From assembly GCF_014204545.1 (NCBI RefSeq), contig NZ_JACHLJ010000002.1, forward strand, positions 1-64,000: a stretch of 64,000 bases of DNA, given 5' to 3'. The notes beneath the pieces are model-generated. The model did not search any database. It was not told the DNA's origin and saw nothing but the letters and a program-made list of their open reading frames with translations. Positions within the stretch are counted from its first letter, which is position 1, and the number at the start of each line of letters is the position of its first letter. This document shows, in pieces, positions 44,010-52,869 of this stretch. A program made the translations under genes and the position numbers. The DNA is from Brevundimonas vesicularis (GTDB lineage: Bacteria; Pseudomonadota; Alphaproteobacteria; Caulobacterales; Caulobacteraceae).

Positions 44010-44122
44010 TCGCTCTCCTCCATCGAACGGCCTATCGCCTCTATGGCATGAGGCCAAACATGCCTCATAGCAATCATGCATCGGTGCTGTGACTGCGACA
44101 GAGCCCGTCCAGTTACCCCTTG

Positions 44123-44136
44123 TGACAACGCTGTCA
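44123..44136. promoter_or_regulatory. Candidate LacI-family operator (MFS/GH9)
   Basis: TGACAACGCTGTCA is an inverted repeat with 5-bp arms. It differs by one base from the perfect palindrome at 50127-50140. It lies between the divergent transporter and GH9 genes. Confidence 0.6.
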
Positions 44137-44156
44137 TCTGATATCGTAATGTTGGC

Positions 44157-44168
44157 TGTCGCGCGACA
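44157..44168. promoter_or_regulatory. Second dyad before GH9 gene
   Basis: TGTCGCGCGACA is a perfect 12-bp palindrome 20 bp from the previous operator. It may bind another regulator or the same one with different half-site order. Confidence 0.35.
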
Positions 44169-44221
44169 AAGATGTTCCCCCGAAACGCCCATGACTGGCT
44201 ACACGCTGTAAGGAGGTTGGT

Positions 44222-46078
44222 GTGAGACAAAGACTGGCTACAAGCATCGCGGCCTTCGCCTTAACAAGCGTCTTGAGCGCAGCCCACGCAGGCTCGACGA
44301 TCGTCACGGTCCGCATGAGTCAGGGCGGGTTTGAGACACAGGGCCCCAAAGGGGCGACGGTGCAAGACGACGCCACGCGGCCCCTGCCCTGGCGGATTGT
44401 CGATCGCTCCGGCGCCGTCGTCGCTCAGGGCTTGTCAAAAGTCTTCGGCCAAGACGCCGCCTCTGGACAGAGCGTCCACACGGTCGACTTTCAGTCGCTG
44501 CAGACGGACGGCGAAGGCTACCGCCTGATTGTGGGCTCACATGAAAGTCGCCCCTTCGCGATCCAGCCGCATCCGCACGCGCGGCTGAAATACGATGCCC
44601 TAGCCTATTTCTATCAGAACCGGGCCGGCGTTCCGATCCTGGCGGATCACGTCGCTCGGCCGGATCTGGCGCGTGCGGCCGGGCACCCGCACGAGGTCGC
44701 GGCCTGCTTCTCGGGCGCGGACACGGCCGGCGTAGTCTGGCCTGGGTGCGACTATACGCTGGACGTCACCGGCGGCTGGTATGACGCCGGCGACCACGGG
44801 AAATATGTCGTCAACGGCGGCATCTCGGTCTGGATGCTGTTGAACGCCTATGAACGCGCCATGGCCAAAGGCGGCTCCGGCGCGAGCGCCTTCGCAGACC
44901 GCAAGGTCGACATTCCCGAGGCAGGAAACGGCGTCAACGATCTGCTGGACGAGGCCCGATACGAGATCGAGTTCCTGTTGAAGATGCAGATCGCCGACGG
45001 CGTGAAGCTGAAGGTCCCGGTCGGCACCCAGGCGCCGGGTCAGCCGCTGACCCTGACTGAGATCGACGCCGGCGGCATGGTCCATCACAAGGTGCACGAT
45101 GCGCAGTGGACGGGTCTGCCGATGGCGCCGGCCGACGATCCCCAGCCGCGCCTGCTCTATCCGCCCAGCACGGCCGCGACGCTCAATCTCGCGGCGGTCG
45201 GCGCCCAGTGCGCGCGCATCTGGCGCGAGATCGATCCGGCGTTCGCGCGCCAATGTTCAACAGCGTCGCAGCGGGCCTTCCGCGCGGCGCTACGCAATCG
45301 CGACGTTCGAGCCGGAGAGAATTTCGCCGGCGGCGGCGCCTATGGTGACCAAGATTTCTCGGACGAATTCTATTGGGCCACGGCCGAGCTTTTGGCCACG
45401 ACGCGCAATCCGGCCTATCTGACCGCGCTCAAGACCTCGCCCTATTATCTGGGCGGACCAGTGTCGGGCAAAAGCGCGACTGGCGATCCGGGCTTCTCGT
45501 GGACGGCGTCGTTGGGATCGCTAACGCTGGCGACCGTGCCGGACGTTCTACCGCCAGAGGATCTGGTCACCGTGCGCGCCAACATCGTGGCGGCTGCACG
45601 CACCTATGTCGACGCCGGCTATGGTCAGGGCTACGGCCTGCCGGGGTCGGGCGTAAAATACGAATGGGGCTCGAACGGCGCCTTGATGAGCCGGGCGGTG
45701 GTCCTGGGTTCCGCCTTCGACTATACGGGCGACTGGAACTTCCGAAACGCGGTGATCTGGTCCTTGGACTATATTCTCGGCCGTAATCCGATGGATCGGT
45801 CCTATGTGACGGGCTACGGCGACCGGCCGGTCCAGAACCCGCACCATCGCTTCTGGGCGCACCAGGCAAACCCGGCATACCCCCTGCCACCGGCAGGCGC
45901 CCTGTCCGGCGGACCGAACAATCAGGCCATGATCGACGACGTCGCCAAGACCTTGGTCGGCAAATGCGCGGCCCAGACCTGCTGGGCCGACGACATCAAC
46001 GCCTATGCTCTAAACGAAGTGGCCATCAACTGGAATGCGCCCCTGGTCTGGGTCGCCGCCTTCATCGACGATCACTGA
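44222..46078 (+). CDS. Secreted glycoside hydrolase family 9 beta-glucanase
   Basis: The protein has 618 residues. The GTG start is fixed by an AAGGAGG ribosome site. A signal peptide (to about SAAHAG) and an Ig-like N-terminal domain (residues 25-115) precede the (alpha/alpha)6 GH9 domain. Catalytic motifs are GGWYDAGDHGKY (Asp188, Asp191), PHHRFWAHQ and the C-terminal NEVAINWNAPLVW (Glu599). GH9 enzymes are inverting endo-glucanases or exo-acting cellodextrinases. The Ig-like module is common among processive or cellobiose-releasing members. It pairs with the GH3 enzyme nearby. Confidence 0.93.
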   Translation: MRQRLATSIAAFALTSVLSAAHAGSTIVTVRMSQGGFETQGPKGATVQDDATRPLPWRIVDRSGAVVAQGLSKVFGQDAASGQSVHTVDFQSLQTDGEGYRLIVGSHESRPFAIQPHPHARLKYDALAYFYQNRAGVPILADHVARPDLARAAGHPHEVAACFSGADTAGVVWPGCDYTLDVTGGWYDAGDHGKYVVNGGISVWMLLNAYERAMAKGGSGASAFADRKVDIPEAGNGVNDLLDEARYEIEFLLKMQIADGVKLKVPVGTQAPGQPLTLTEIDAGGMVHHKVHDAQWTGLPMAPADDPQPRLLYPPSTAATLNLAAVGAQCARIWREIDPAFARQCSTASQRAFRAALRNRDVRAGENFAGGGAYGDQDFSDEFYWATAELLATTRNPAYLTALKTSPYYLGGPVSGKSATGDPGFSWTASLGSLTLATVPDVLPPEDLVTVRANIVAAARTYVDAGYGQGYGLPGSGVKYEWGSNGALMSRAVVLGSAFDYTGDWNFRNAVIWSLDYILGRNPMDRSYVTGYGDRPVQNPHHRFWAHQANPAYPLPPAGALSGGPNNQAMIDDVAKTLVGKCAAQTCWADDINAYALNEVAINWNAPLVWVAAFIDDH

Positions 46079-46144
46079 GGCGATCGAAGCCCAGGATCAA
46101 TGTGCCGAGCCGCCGGCCGCGATCTCGTGGCGGGCTTGCTGTCT

Positions 46145-47452
46145 TCAGGCTTTGGGCGCCAAAAAGGACGTCTGGGCCAGATCGTGATCGGCCTCGTTGA
46201 CCTGTCCCAGCTCGCCCCGCGCCCTCGCCCTCTTGCCGTAAACCCATTCGAACAGGGGCGAGGCCATCAGGGTGGTGATGATGGCCATCAGCACCAGGAT
46301 GGAGAACAGGGCCAGGCCGATGACGCCCTTTTGCAGGCCGATGTTGATGATGATCAGCTCCATCAGGCCGCGCGCGTTCATCAGGGCGCCGATGCCCATG
46401 GCCGTGGCGTTGTCCTGACCCGTCAGGCGCGCGGCGGCCCAGCAGGCGCCGCCCTTGGCGAGGATGGAGCCCAGTAGGATGACGATGGTCACGGCCAGCA
46501 GCCCCAGGCTGTTGACCATGGTCAGCTGTGTGTTCAGCCCCGAGAAGGTGAAGAACATCGGCAGCAGCACCAGCACGGCGAACGGCTCCAGCTGACGCTT
46601 GACCTCGTCGCTCAACAGGCCGCGCGGCATGGCGACGCCCAGCATGAAGCCGCCGAACACGGCATGGATGCCGACCGCGTCCATGGCCCAGGCGCTGAGC
46701 ATGAACAGGATCAGCACGATCCCAAGCACTGTCGGGCTGAGCCGCCCTTCCCGCTCGACGATTCGGCCCAGGGGCGCCAGCAGCTTCGGGCCAAGCGTCA
46801 GCATGAATAGAGCAAAGGCGCCGCCTCCGGCGATTGCGGTCACCGCCACCATCGGCCCGGCGCCGAAGCTGGCCAAAACGATGGCCAGGACGCACCAAGC
46901 GCCGGCGTCGTCGATGGCGCCGGCCGCCAGCGACAGCGAACCCAGCCGCGTGCCGCTGAGCCCCCGCTCATGAATGATGCGCGCCAGCATGGGGAAGGCC
47001 GTGATCGAAATGGCCGCGCCCATGAACAGCATGGCCTGCCAGGTCTGGATGCCCTGACCGAACAAACCCTCAGCGACCAACCAGGGCGCAATGGCGACAG
47101 CGACCAGGAAGGGCGCAGCCATGCCGGCCAGCGACACGGCGGCGGCGCTTTTCGCATTGGCCCGGAAGTGGTCACGACGGAAGCCCAGTCCCACCAGGAA
47201 CATGTAGAGGCCGACGCCCAGCTGGGCGCCGACGAACAGGATCGACTTCGATTCTTTCGGGAATAGGGCCGCCTGCAGATCGGGCGCCAACAGCCCGAAC
47301 AGGGACGGGCCCAAGATCACTCCGGCGATCATTTCGCCCACCACCTGCGGCTGGCCGAGGTAGCGCTTGGCCAGCCAGCCGACGATGCGGCAGGCGGCGA
47401 TGATGATCGCCATCTGCAGGAAGAAGGCCACGCTTAGTTCAGCATTGGTCAT
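46145..47452 (-). CDS. Cation:proton antiporter, CPA2/Kef-like
   Basis: The protein has 435 residues and about 12 helices. It contains GQPQVVGEMIAGVILGPSLF, AISITAFPMLARIIHERGLS, AAGAIDDAGAWCVLAIVL and MNARGLMELIIINIGLQKG, all characteristic of CPA2. The DD pair sits in the ion-binding helix. No C-terminal RCK domain is fused. It follows the GH3 gene by 31 bp, so both may be one transcript; the physiological link to glucan use is not obvious. Confidence 0.92.
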   Translation of the reverse strand: MTNAELSVAFFLQMAIIIAACRIVGWLAKRYLGQPQVVGEMIAGVILGPSLFGLLAPDLQAALFPKESKSILFVGAQLGVGLYMFLVGLGFRRDHFRANAKSAAAVSLAGMAAPFLVAVAIAPWLVAEGLFGQGIQTWQAMLFMGAAISITAFPMLARIIHERGLSGTRLGSLSLAAGAIDDAGAWCVLAIVLASFGAGPMVAVTAIAGGGAFALFMLTLGPKLLAPLGRIVEREGRLSPTVLGIVLILFMLSAWAMDAVGIHAVFGGFMLGVAMPRGLLSDEVKRQLEPFAVLVLLPMFFTFSGLNTQLTMVNSLGLLAVTIVILLGSILAKGGACWAAARLTGQDNATAMGIGALMNARGLMELIIINIGLQKGVIGLALFSILVLMAIITTLMASPLFEWVYGKRARARGELGQVNEADHDLAQTSFLAPKA

Positions 47453-47483
47453 GCGGCCGATTCCCCCTTTGGCAAGCGCCAGC

Positions 47484-50009
47484 CTACTGCGTCGGACAGA
47501 CGGCGTCGCCCTCGTTTGAGGCCAGGCGGATGTCTTCGACCGTGACCGCGAAGTCGGCGTTGGTGCGCAGGCCCCAGGGTTGATCGACGGCGGCGATGTC
47601 GGCGCCGCGATCGCGCAGGCACGACAGACGCACCTTCAGCGTGAGCCATTCGCCGACGGACGCTGTGGCGATCAGGCTGGAGATATCGACCGAACCGGCG
47701 CCCAGGGTCAGGAAGACGGGCCCCTTGGCGCGGGCGTCCACGCGGTAGCGGAAGGCGATGGCCATCTCGCCATTCGACTGGCGAGTCAGATCGACCGGCT
47801 GCGCCACGATCATCGCCTGGCCACCGCCTTGCAAGAAGATCAGGGCGCGGGCCGACTCCTGGCCTGCGCCGTCGGTGGCGCGCGCCAACACGCCGCCGCG
47901 AGGACTGGCGCCGCTCTTTTCGGCGCCGAGGCGGAAGTCTCCGCCCGCATCGCGCAGCATGAGCGACCAGGGGGCGACGAAGCGGCCGTCGACGAAATAG
48001 CGATCCAGGCTGCCGCCGGCATTGGCGACGCCGCTGTCTTCCGAGAGCAGGCCGACGCCGGCGTTGCGCGCATAGGTCAGGCCGTAGCCATAGGCGAACT
48101 GCGGGTCATAACCCGGCTGGCCCACGTTCAGCGGCTCGCCCTTGGCGGTCTTGGGCCAGCTGAAGGACAGGGTTCCGGTAAAGTCGTTGCGCAGCTTGCC
48201 CGCCGCATCGCCGACCAGCACATCGGCGATCCCGCCGCCTTCCGTGCCCGGCAGCCATGCGGCGACGAAGGCGTCGGACGCATTGATCTCAGGGTTGATC
48301 CACATCGGGCGGCCCGACAGGAAGACCGACACGGTCGGAATGCCCGCCGCTTTCAGCCTCTTCAACGTCTCAAGCGGTTCGGTCGGCAGGAAGTCCAGCG
48401 TGTCCACATCTCCCTGGAACTCGGCGTAGGGCGTTTCGCCGAAGACGACGATGGCCACATCGGGCTTCTGGGTGAAGGCCCCGTCGGCGCTGAGCGTCGC
48501 CTGGCCGCCGCCGGCGGCGACCGCCTCGCGGATGCCGGCCCAGATCGACTGGCTATTGGGGAAGTCGGCGTTCGAGTTGCCCGTGCCCTGCCATGTCAGG
48601 GTCCAGCCGCCCGAGGCCTGGCCGATGTCGTCAGCGTGGCCGGCGACCAGCACCCGCGCGCCCGAGCGGATCGGCAGCACCGAGCCCTCGTTCTTCAGCA
48701 GCACCAGCGACTTGCGCACCGCCTCGCGCGCCAGGGCGCGGTGAGCGGGCGAGCCCAGTTCGTTGAGATGCCCCTCGACCGGGCGGTTGTCGTTGAACAG
48801 GCCGGTCTTGACCTTGACGCGCAGGATGCGGCGCACCGCCTCGTCCAGGCGCGCCATTGGGATTTCGCCCGACTTCACCTGGGCCAGGGTCGAGGTATAG
48901 AGCGGCTTCCAGCTGTCCGGCGCCATGAACATGTCGATGCCGGCGTTGAAGGCCAAGGCGCAGCTTTCGTTCGAACAGCCCGGCAGTGGGCCATGGGCGT
49001 TCCAATCCGACACCACGAAGCCGTCGAAGCCCAGCGGGCCGCGCAGCACGTCGGTCAGAATGGTCTCGTTGCCCGAGTGTTTGACGCCGTTCCAGCTGGA
49101 AAAGCTGGCCATGATCGACAGCACGCCGGCGTCGATGGCCTGAGGATAGCCGGACAGATGGGTGCGGATCATCTCCTGTTCGGACCCGGCGAAGTCGCCC
49201 TGGTCCTTGCCGCCCGTGGTGCCGCCGTCGGCAAGGAAGTGTTTGGCCGAGCCGGCGATATGGCCGGCCGTCAGCGGATGATCGACCGACAGCGAACCCT
49301 GGAGGCCAAGTGTCATCGGGCCCGCGTAGCTTTTGGCGACCTCGGGGTTCTCGGCATAGCCTTCATAGGCGCGGCCCCAGCGGTCGTCCTGGGGCACGGC
49401 CAGGGTCGGGCCAAAGGTCCAGTCGGCGCCGGTCACAGCGACTTCCAGCGCCGTCGCTTCGCCAATGCGGCGGATCAGGTCGGGATCGCGCGCGGCGCCC
49501 AGGCCGATGTTGTGCGGAAAGATGGTGGCGCCGACGATGTTGTTGTGACCATGCACGGCGTCAATGCCGTAGATCAGCGGGATCCTGGCGCCCGGCCGCT
49601 GGGCCGCCGCCGCACGGAAGGCCCGGGCCAGCTCCACCCACTTGTCGGCCGAGGCGCGCTCGTCGCCGCCGGGCGATGAGTTGCCGCCCGCCAGGATCGA
49701 TCCCAGCGGATAGGTCAGCAGGTCTTCAGGTTTGATCGAGGCGATATCGGCCTGGATCGTCTGGCCGACCTTCTCCTCGAGCGTCATCCGGCCCATCAGT
49801 TCCGTGACGAAGGCTTCCGTCGCCGCATCGGTCATCGCCGCTGGCGAGGCCGCGCGAGGCCAAAGCGCCGGATGGGCGCGCGTCGCGTCTGTGACGATGG
49901 AGGCCTGGGGCGTCACGGCCTGAACGGGAACGGCCCGAGCCATGCCGGGGTCGATGGCGCAGGCGCTCGACATGAGGGTGATCACCAGGGCGGTGGCGGC
50001 CATGCGCAT
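47484..50009 (-). CDS. bglX: Glycoside hydrolase family 3 beta-glucosidase, lipoprotein
   Basis: The protein has about 841 residues from MRMAATALVITLMSSACAID, a signal with an SSAC lipobox. The GH3 N-terminal barrel shows IPLIYGIDAVHGHNNIVGAT, AGSAKHFLADGG and GFVVSDWNAHG (nucleophile Asp). The C-terminal domains contain SLVLLKNEGSVLPI and AYGYGLTYARN, followed by a 170-residue ExoP-type accessory domain. It resembles exo-1,3/1,4-beta-glucosidases. It would split oligosaccharides made by GH9. The palindrome upstream suggests LacI control. Confidence 0.93.
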   Translation of the reverse strand: MRMAATALVITLMSSACAIDPGMARAVPVQAVTPQASIVTDATRAHPALWPRAASPAAMTDAATEAFVTELMGRMTLEEKVGQTIQADIASIKPEDLLTYPLGSILAGGNSSPGGDERASADKWVELARAFRAAAAQRPGARIPLIYGIDAVHGHNNIVGATIFPHNIGLGAARDPDLIRRIGEATALEVAVTGADWTFGPTLAVPQDDRWGRAYEGYAENPEVAKSYAGPMTLGLQGSLSVDHPLTAGHIAGSAKHFLADGGTTGGKDQGDFAGSEQEMIRTHLSGYPQAIDAGVLSIMASFSSWNGVKHSGNETILTDVLRGPLGFDGFVVSDWNAHGPLPGCSNESCALAFNAGIDMFMAPDSWKPLYTSTLAQVKSGEIPMARLDEAVRRILRVKVKTGLFNDNRPVEGHLNELGSPAHRALAREAVRKSLVLLKNEGSVLPIRSGARVLVAGHADDIGQASGGWTLTWQGTGNSNADFPNSQSIWAGIREAVAAGGGQATLSADGAFTQKPDVAIVVFGETPYAEFQGDVDTLDFLPTEPLETLKRLKAAGIPTVSVFLSGRPMWINPEINASDAFVAAWLPGTEGGGIADVLVGDAAGKLRNDFTGTLSFSWPKTAKGEPLNVGQPGYDPQFAYGYGLTYARNAGVGLLSEDSGVANAGGSLDRYFVDGRFVAPWSLMLRDAGGDFRLGAEKSGASPRGGVLARATDGAGQESARALIFLQGGGQAMIVAQPVDLTRQSNGEMAIAFRYRVDARAKGPVFLTLGAGSVDISSLIATASVGEWLTLKVRLSCLRDRGADIAAVDQPWGLRTNADFAVTVEDIRLASNEGDAVCPTQ

Positions 50010-50126
50010 GGGGGAAGACCTGATCGTTGCGGCCGCCACGCCGCCCAAGCCAACCCCGGAGACGCGCCTTCAGGCCGATATGGATGTCCGAAACAGCCCC
50101 GGACAAAAACCACTGTGCCAAACGTC

Positions 50127-50140
50127 TGACAGCGCTGTCA
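50127..50140. promoter_or_regulatory. LacI-family operator upstream of GH3 gene
   Basis: TGACAGCGCTGTCA is a perfect 14-bp palindrome between the end of the regulator gene and the GH3 start, about 118 bp from that start. It is the best match of the set of three. Confidence 0.65.
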
Positions 50141-50161
50141 ACAACTGCCTGATCTTGCTTT

Positions 50162-51214
50162 TCAATGCTCGATGCGAGCCGTGGACTGGCGCATGATCAG
50201 ATCATGCGGAACGATGACACGCGCGGCGGCGTCGCCGTCCAGAAGCCGACGAAGAGGCGGAATAAGGCGTTGCGCGGCGGCGGCGGCCATCTCCGCTACC
50301 GGCTGACGGATGGTGCTCAAATCGGGCGTGCTGAAACCCGCGCCGGGCGAATCGTCGAAACCTGCCACCGACAGGTCGCCGGGCACCGACAGCCCCAGCC
50401 TCGCCGCACATTGCAGGACGCCGAGGGCCGTATCGTCGTTACTGGCGAAGATCGCCGTGATGTCGGGCGCGGTCTGGTGCAGTTTCTCCATCGCCAGCGC
50501 GCCGGAGTTGAAGGTGAAGTCGCCCTGAACCACCCAGGCCGGCGCCACGTCCAGGCCCGCCTCGGCCATGGCGTCCCTGTAACCGGCCAGACGACGCCGG
50601 CTGGCGCCATAGGCGACTGGTCCGGTGACGAAGGCGATCCGCGTGTGCCCCAGGTCGATAAGATGACGTGTCATCTCCAATGCGGCGCGCCGTTCGTCCA
50701 TCTCGATGCAGAAGCCCCGATCGAACGCCGCTTCCGGCCCGATGCGGGCATAGGGCGTGCCGGCCGCCTCCAAGGCGTCCATGACCACCGTATTGTCCGA
50801 GTTCGGCGGGGTCAGAATGACGCCCTCAGGCCGGATCGAGTTCAACAGCGCCATCAGATCGCGTTCGAGATCAGGCGAGTTATGGTCCACCAGTTCGATC
50901 ATCAGATGGTAATCCACCTGGCGCGCCTCCATCAGGGCGCCGAACTCCAGACGCCCGAGATAGTCGCTGCCGCGCCCGCTCTTCCAGTGCTCGATGGTCA
51001 GATCCGCGTCCACAAGCACCGCGATCAACGACGACGACGCACCCGCCAGACTACGCGCCGACAGGCTGCGCCGATAACCCAGAGAAGCAGCCGCCTCCTC
51101 CACCTTTGTTCTGAGCGTGGGGCTGACGTTCGGCTCGTTGTTGAGCACGCGCGACACGGACTTGATGGACACGCCCGCCTTCGCGGCCACGTCATAGATC
51201 GTCACCGTCGCCAA
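50162..51214 (-). CDS. LacI-family transcriptional regulator of the glucan locus
   Basis: The protein has 350 residues. The LacI HTH (TIYDVAAKAGVSIKSVSRVL, hinge around SLSARSLAGASS) and a periplasmic-binding-like effector domain are complete (LGHTRIAFVTGPVAYGASRR, FASNDDTALGVLQCAARLGL). It likely represses the neighbouring glycoside hydrolase, receptor and halogenase genes until an oligosaccharide binds. It is encoded just upstream of the GH3 gene and divergent from the first halogenase gene. Confidence 0.93.
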   Translation of the reverse strand: MATVTIYDVAAKAGVSIKSVSRVLNNEPNVSPTLRTKVEEAAASLGYRRSLSARSLAGASSSLIAVLVDADLTIEHWKSGRGSDYLGRLEFGALMEARQVDYHLMIELVDHNSPDLERDLMALLNSIRPEGVILTPPNSDNTVVMDALEAAGTPYARIGPEAAFDRGFCIEMDERRAALEMTRHLIDLGHTRIAFVTGPVAYGASRRRLAGYRDAMAEAGLDVAPAWVVQGDFTFNSGALAMEKLHQTAPDITAIFASNDDTALGVLQCAARLGLSVPGDLSVAGFDDSPGAGFSTPDLSTIRQPVAEMAAAAAQRLIPPLRRLLDGDAAARVIVPHDLIMRQSTARIEH

Positions 51215-51342
51215 AATCCGTCCCCCTGAACGTCGCTCAGACCGCTTCTAACATCCCCGTTCGAAAAGGCGATGCCGACACGCCGTATGGCCAGGCTTGT
51301 CCATCGCTGTCATGCTGAAAAACGGTCTGCTAGACAGTCGGC

Positions 51343-52869
51343 ATGATGATCCGAAACGATGCCGGTCCGATCCGAAAAATCGTTATCCTGGGCGGGGGAA
51401 CCGCTGGCTGGATGACGGCCGCCGCCCTGTCTCATCGTCTGGCGGGCAGCCCCGTGTCGATAGAACTGGTCGAGTCCGACGAGATCGGCATCGTTGGCGT
51501 GGGCGAGGCCACCCTGCCCCACATCCGCGCCTTCAACACGGCCATGGGCATCGACGAGCAGACGCTGATTGACCAGACGCAGGCGACCTTCAAACTGGGC
51601 ATCCAGTTCGTGGACTGGGGGCGGCCCGGCGACAGCTACATCCATCCCTTCGGCGCCTATGGCGAGCCGATCGAGGGGATCGATTTCCACCATGTCTGGG
51701 CCGCGCGCCGCGCCATGGGCGACCCCGCCGACATCAGCGACTACAGCTATCCGGTCAGGGCGGCCGAGGCGAACCGCTTCCAGCGGCCGGTTTCAGACCC
51801 CGGCTCCCTGCTGTCCACCTTCAGCTACGCCTTTCAGTTCGACGCCAGCCTCTACGCCGCCTTCCTGCGCCAGGTGTCGTGCGGGCGCGGCGTGGTCCGC
51901 ACCGAAGGGAAGGTCGTCGATCATGTCCTGAATGGCGCGACGGGCGATGTCGACGCCGTCGTCCTGTCGGACGGGCGCCGTATCTCGGGCGATCTCTTCG
52001 TCGACTGCTCGGGCTTTCGCGGACGGCTGATCAATCAGGCGCTGGAGACGACGTTCGAGGACTGGAGCCACTGGCTGCCCTGCGACAGCGCCTTCGCCGT
52101 GCCGTGCCAGACGACAGCGCCGGTCGGCCCCTATACCCGCGCGACGGCCCGTGCGGCGGGGTGGCAATGGCGCATTCCGCTGCAACATCGCACCGGAAAC
52201 GGCCACGTCTTCTGTTCGGCTCACATTTCGGACGAGGACGCCGTGGCGACCCTGATGTCCAATCTGGAAGGTCCGGCGCTGGCCGAGCCGCGTCGGCTGA
52301 GTTTCAAGACCGGGCGACGCCAAAAACTGTGGAGCCGCAACGTCATCGCCATCGGCCTGTCCGGCGGCTTCCTGGAACCGCTGGAATCCACCAGCATCTA
52401 CCTGATCCAGTTGGGGATCACGACGCTGCTGGATCTGTTCCCCGACAGGGTTGGGATGGCGGCGGACGCCGCGGAATACAATCGGATCATGGCTCTGGAG
52501 TTCGATCGGATCCGCGACTTCCTCGTCCTGCACTACGTCGCCAACCAGCGTGACGAGCCGTTCTGGCGCGAGATGCGAACCATGGCTTGGCCCGACAGTC
52601 TTTCGGCCAAGGTCGAAGCCTTCAAGTCGCGCGGCCTGCTGCCCGACTACGACATCGGCGTCTTCCTACCGCCGAGCTGGCTCGCCGTACTGGTGGGACA
52701 GAACATCGTCCCGAACGGCTGGGATCCGCGTGTCGATCGGCTGGAACCGCACGTCTTGTCCGACAAGCTGGCAGGCCTGCGCGACGACGTCAGATCGACC
52801 GTCGATCGGACGCCCGATCACATGGCCTTCATCCGCGATGCGGCTGCGCGCACAGGTAGCCTCCGATGA
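51343..52869 (+). CDS. Flavin-dependent tryptophan-halogenase-family protein
   Basis: The protein has 508 residues. It has the FAD motif GGGTAGWMTAAALSHRLAG, a conserved Lys in ATFKLGIQFVDWG, and AAGWQWRIPLQHRTGNG containing the WxWxIP halogenase motif. Homologs beside TBDRs are frequent in Caulobacterales and sphingomonads, but their substrates are mostly unknown; they are not proved tryptophan halogenases. The next gene starts in a 4-bp ATGA overlap, so the two are co-translated. It diverges from the LacI gene. Confidence 0.92.
   Translation: MMIRNDAGPIRKIVILGGGTAGWMTAAALSHRLAGSPVSIELVESDEIGIVGVGEATLPHIRAFNTAMGIDEQTLIDQTQATFKLGIQFVDWGRPGDSYIHPFGAYGEPIEGIDFHHVWAARRAMGDPADISDYSYPVRAAEANRFQRPVSDPGSLLSTFSYAFQFDASLYAAFLRQVSCGRGVVRTEGKVVDHVLNGATGDVDAVVLSDGRRISGDLFVDCSGFRGRLINQALETTFEDWSHWLPCDSAFAVPCQTTAPVGPYTRATARAAGWQWRIPLQHRTGNGHVFCSAHISDEDAVATLMSNLEGPALAEPRRLSFKTGRRQKLWSRNVIAIGLSGGFLEPLESTSIYLIQLGITTLLDLFPDRVGMAADAAEYNRIMALEFDRIRDFLVLHYVANQRDEPFWREMRTMAWPDSLSAKVEAFKSRGLLPDYDIGVFLPPSWLAVLVGQNIVPNGWDPRVDRLEPHVLSDKLAGLRDDVRSTVDRTPDHMAFIRDAAARTGSLR

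Noticed and set aside
47580-49679. Roughly 700-codon plus-strand frame opposite the GH3 gene
   Set aside because: Composition is typical of an antisense shadow and it contains no recognisable domain.
51300-51315. LacI operator before the first halogenase gene
   Set aside because: Only a TGTCA half-site is present; the opposing arm (TGTCC) is not an inverted repeat.
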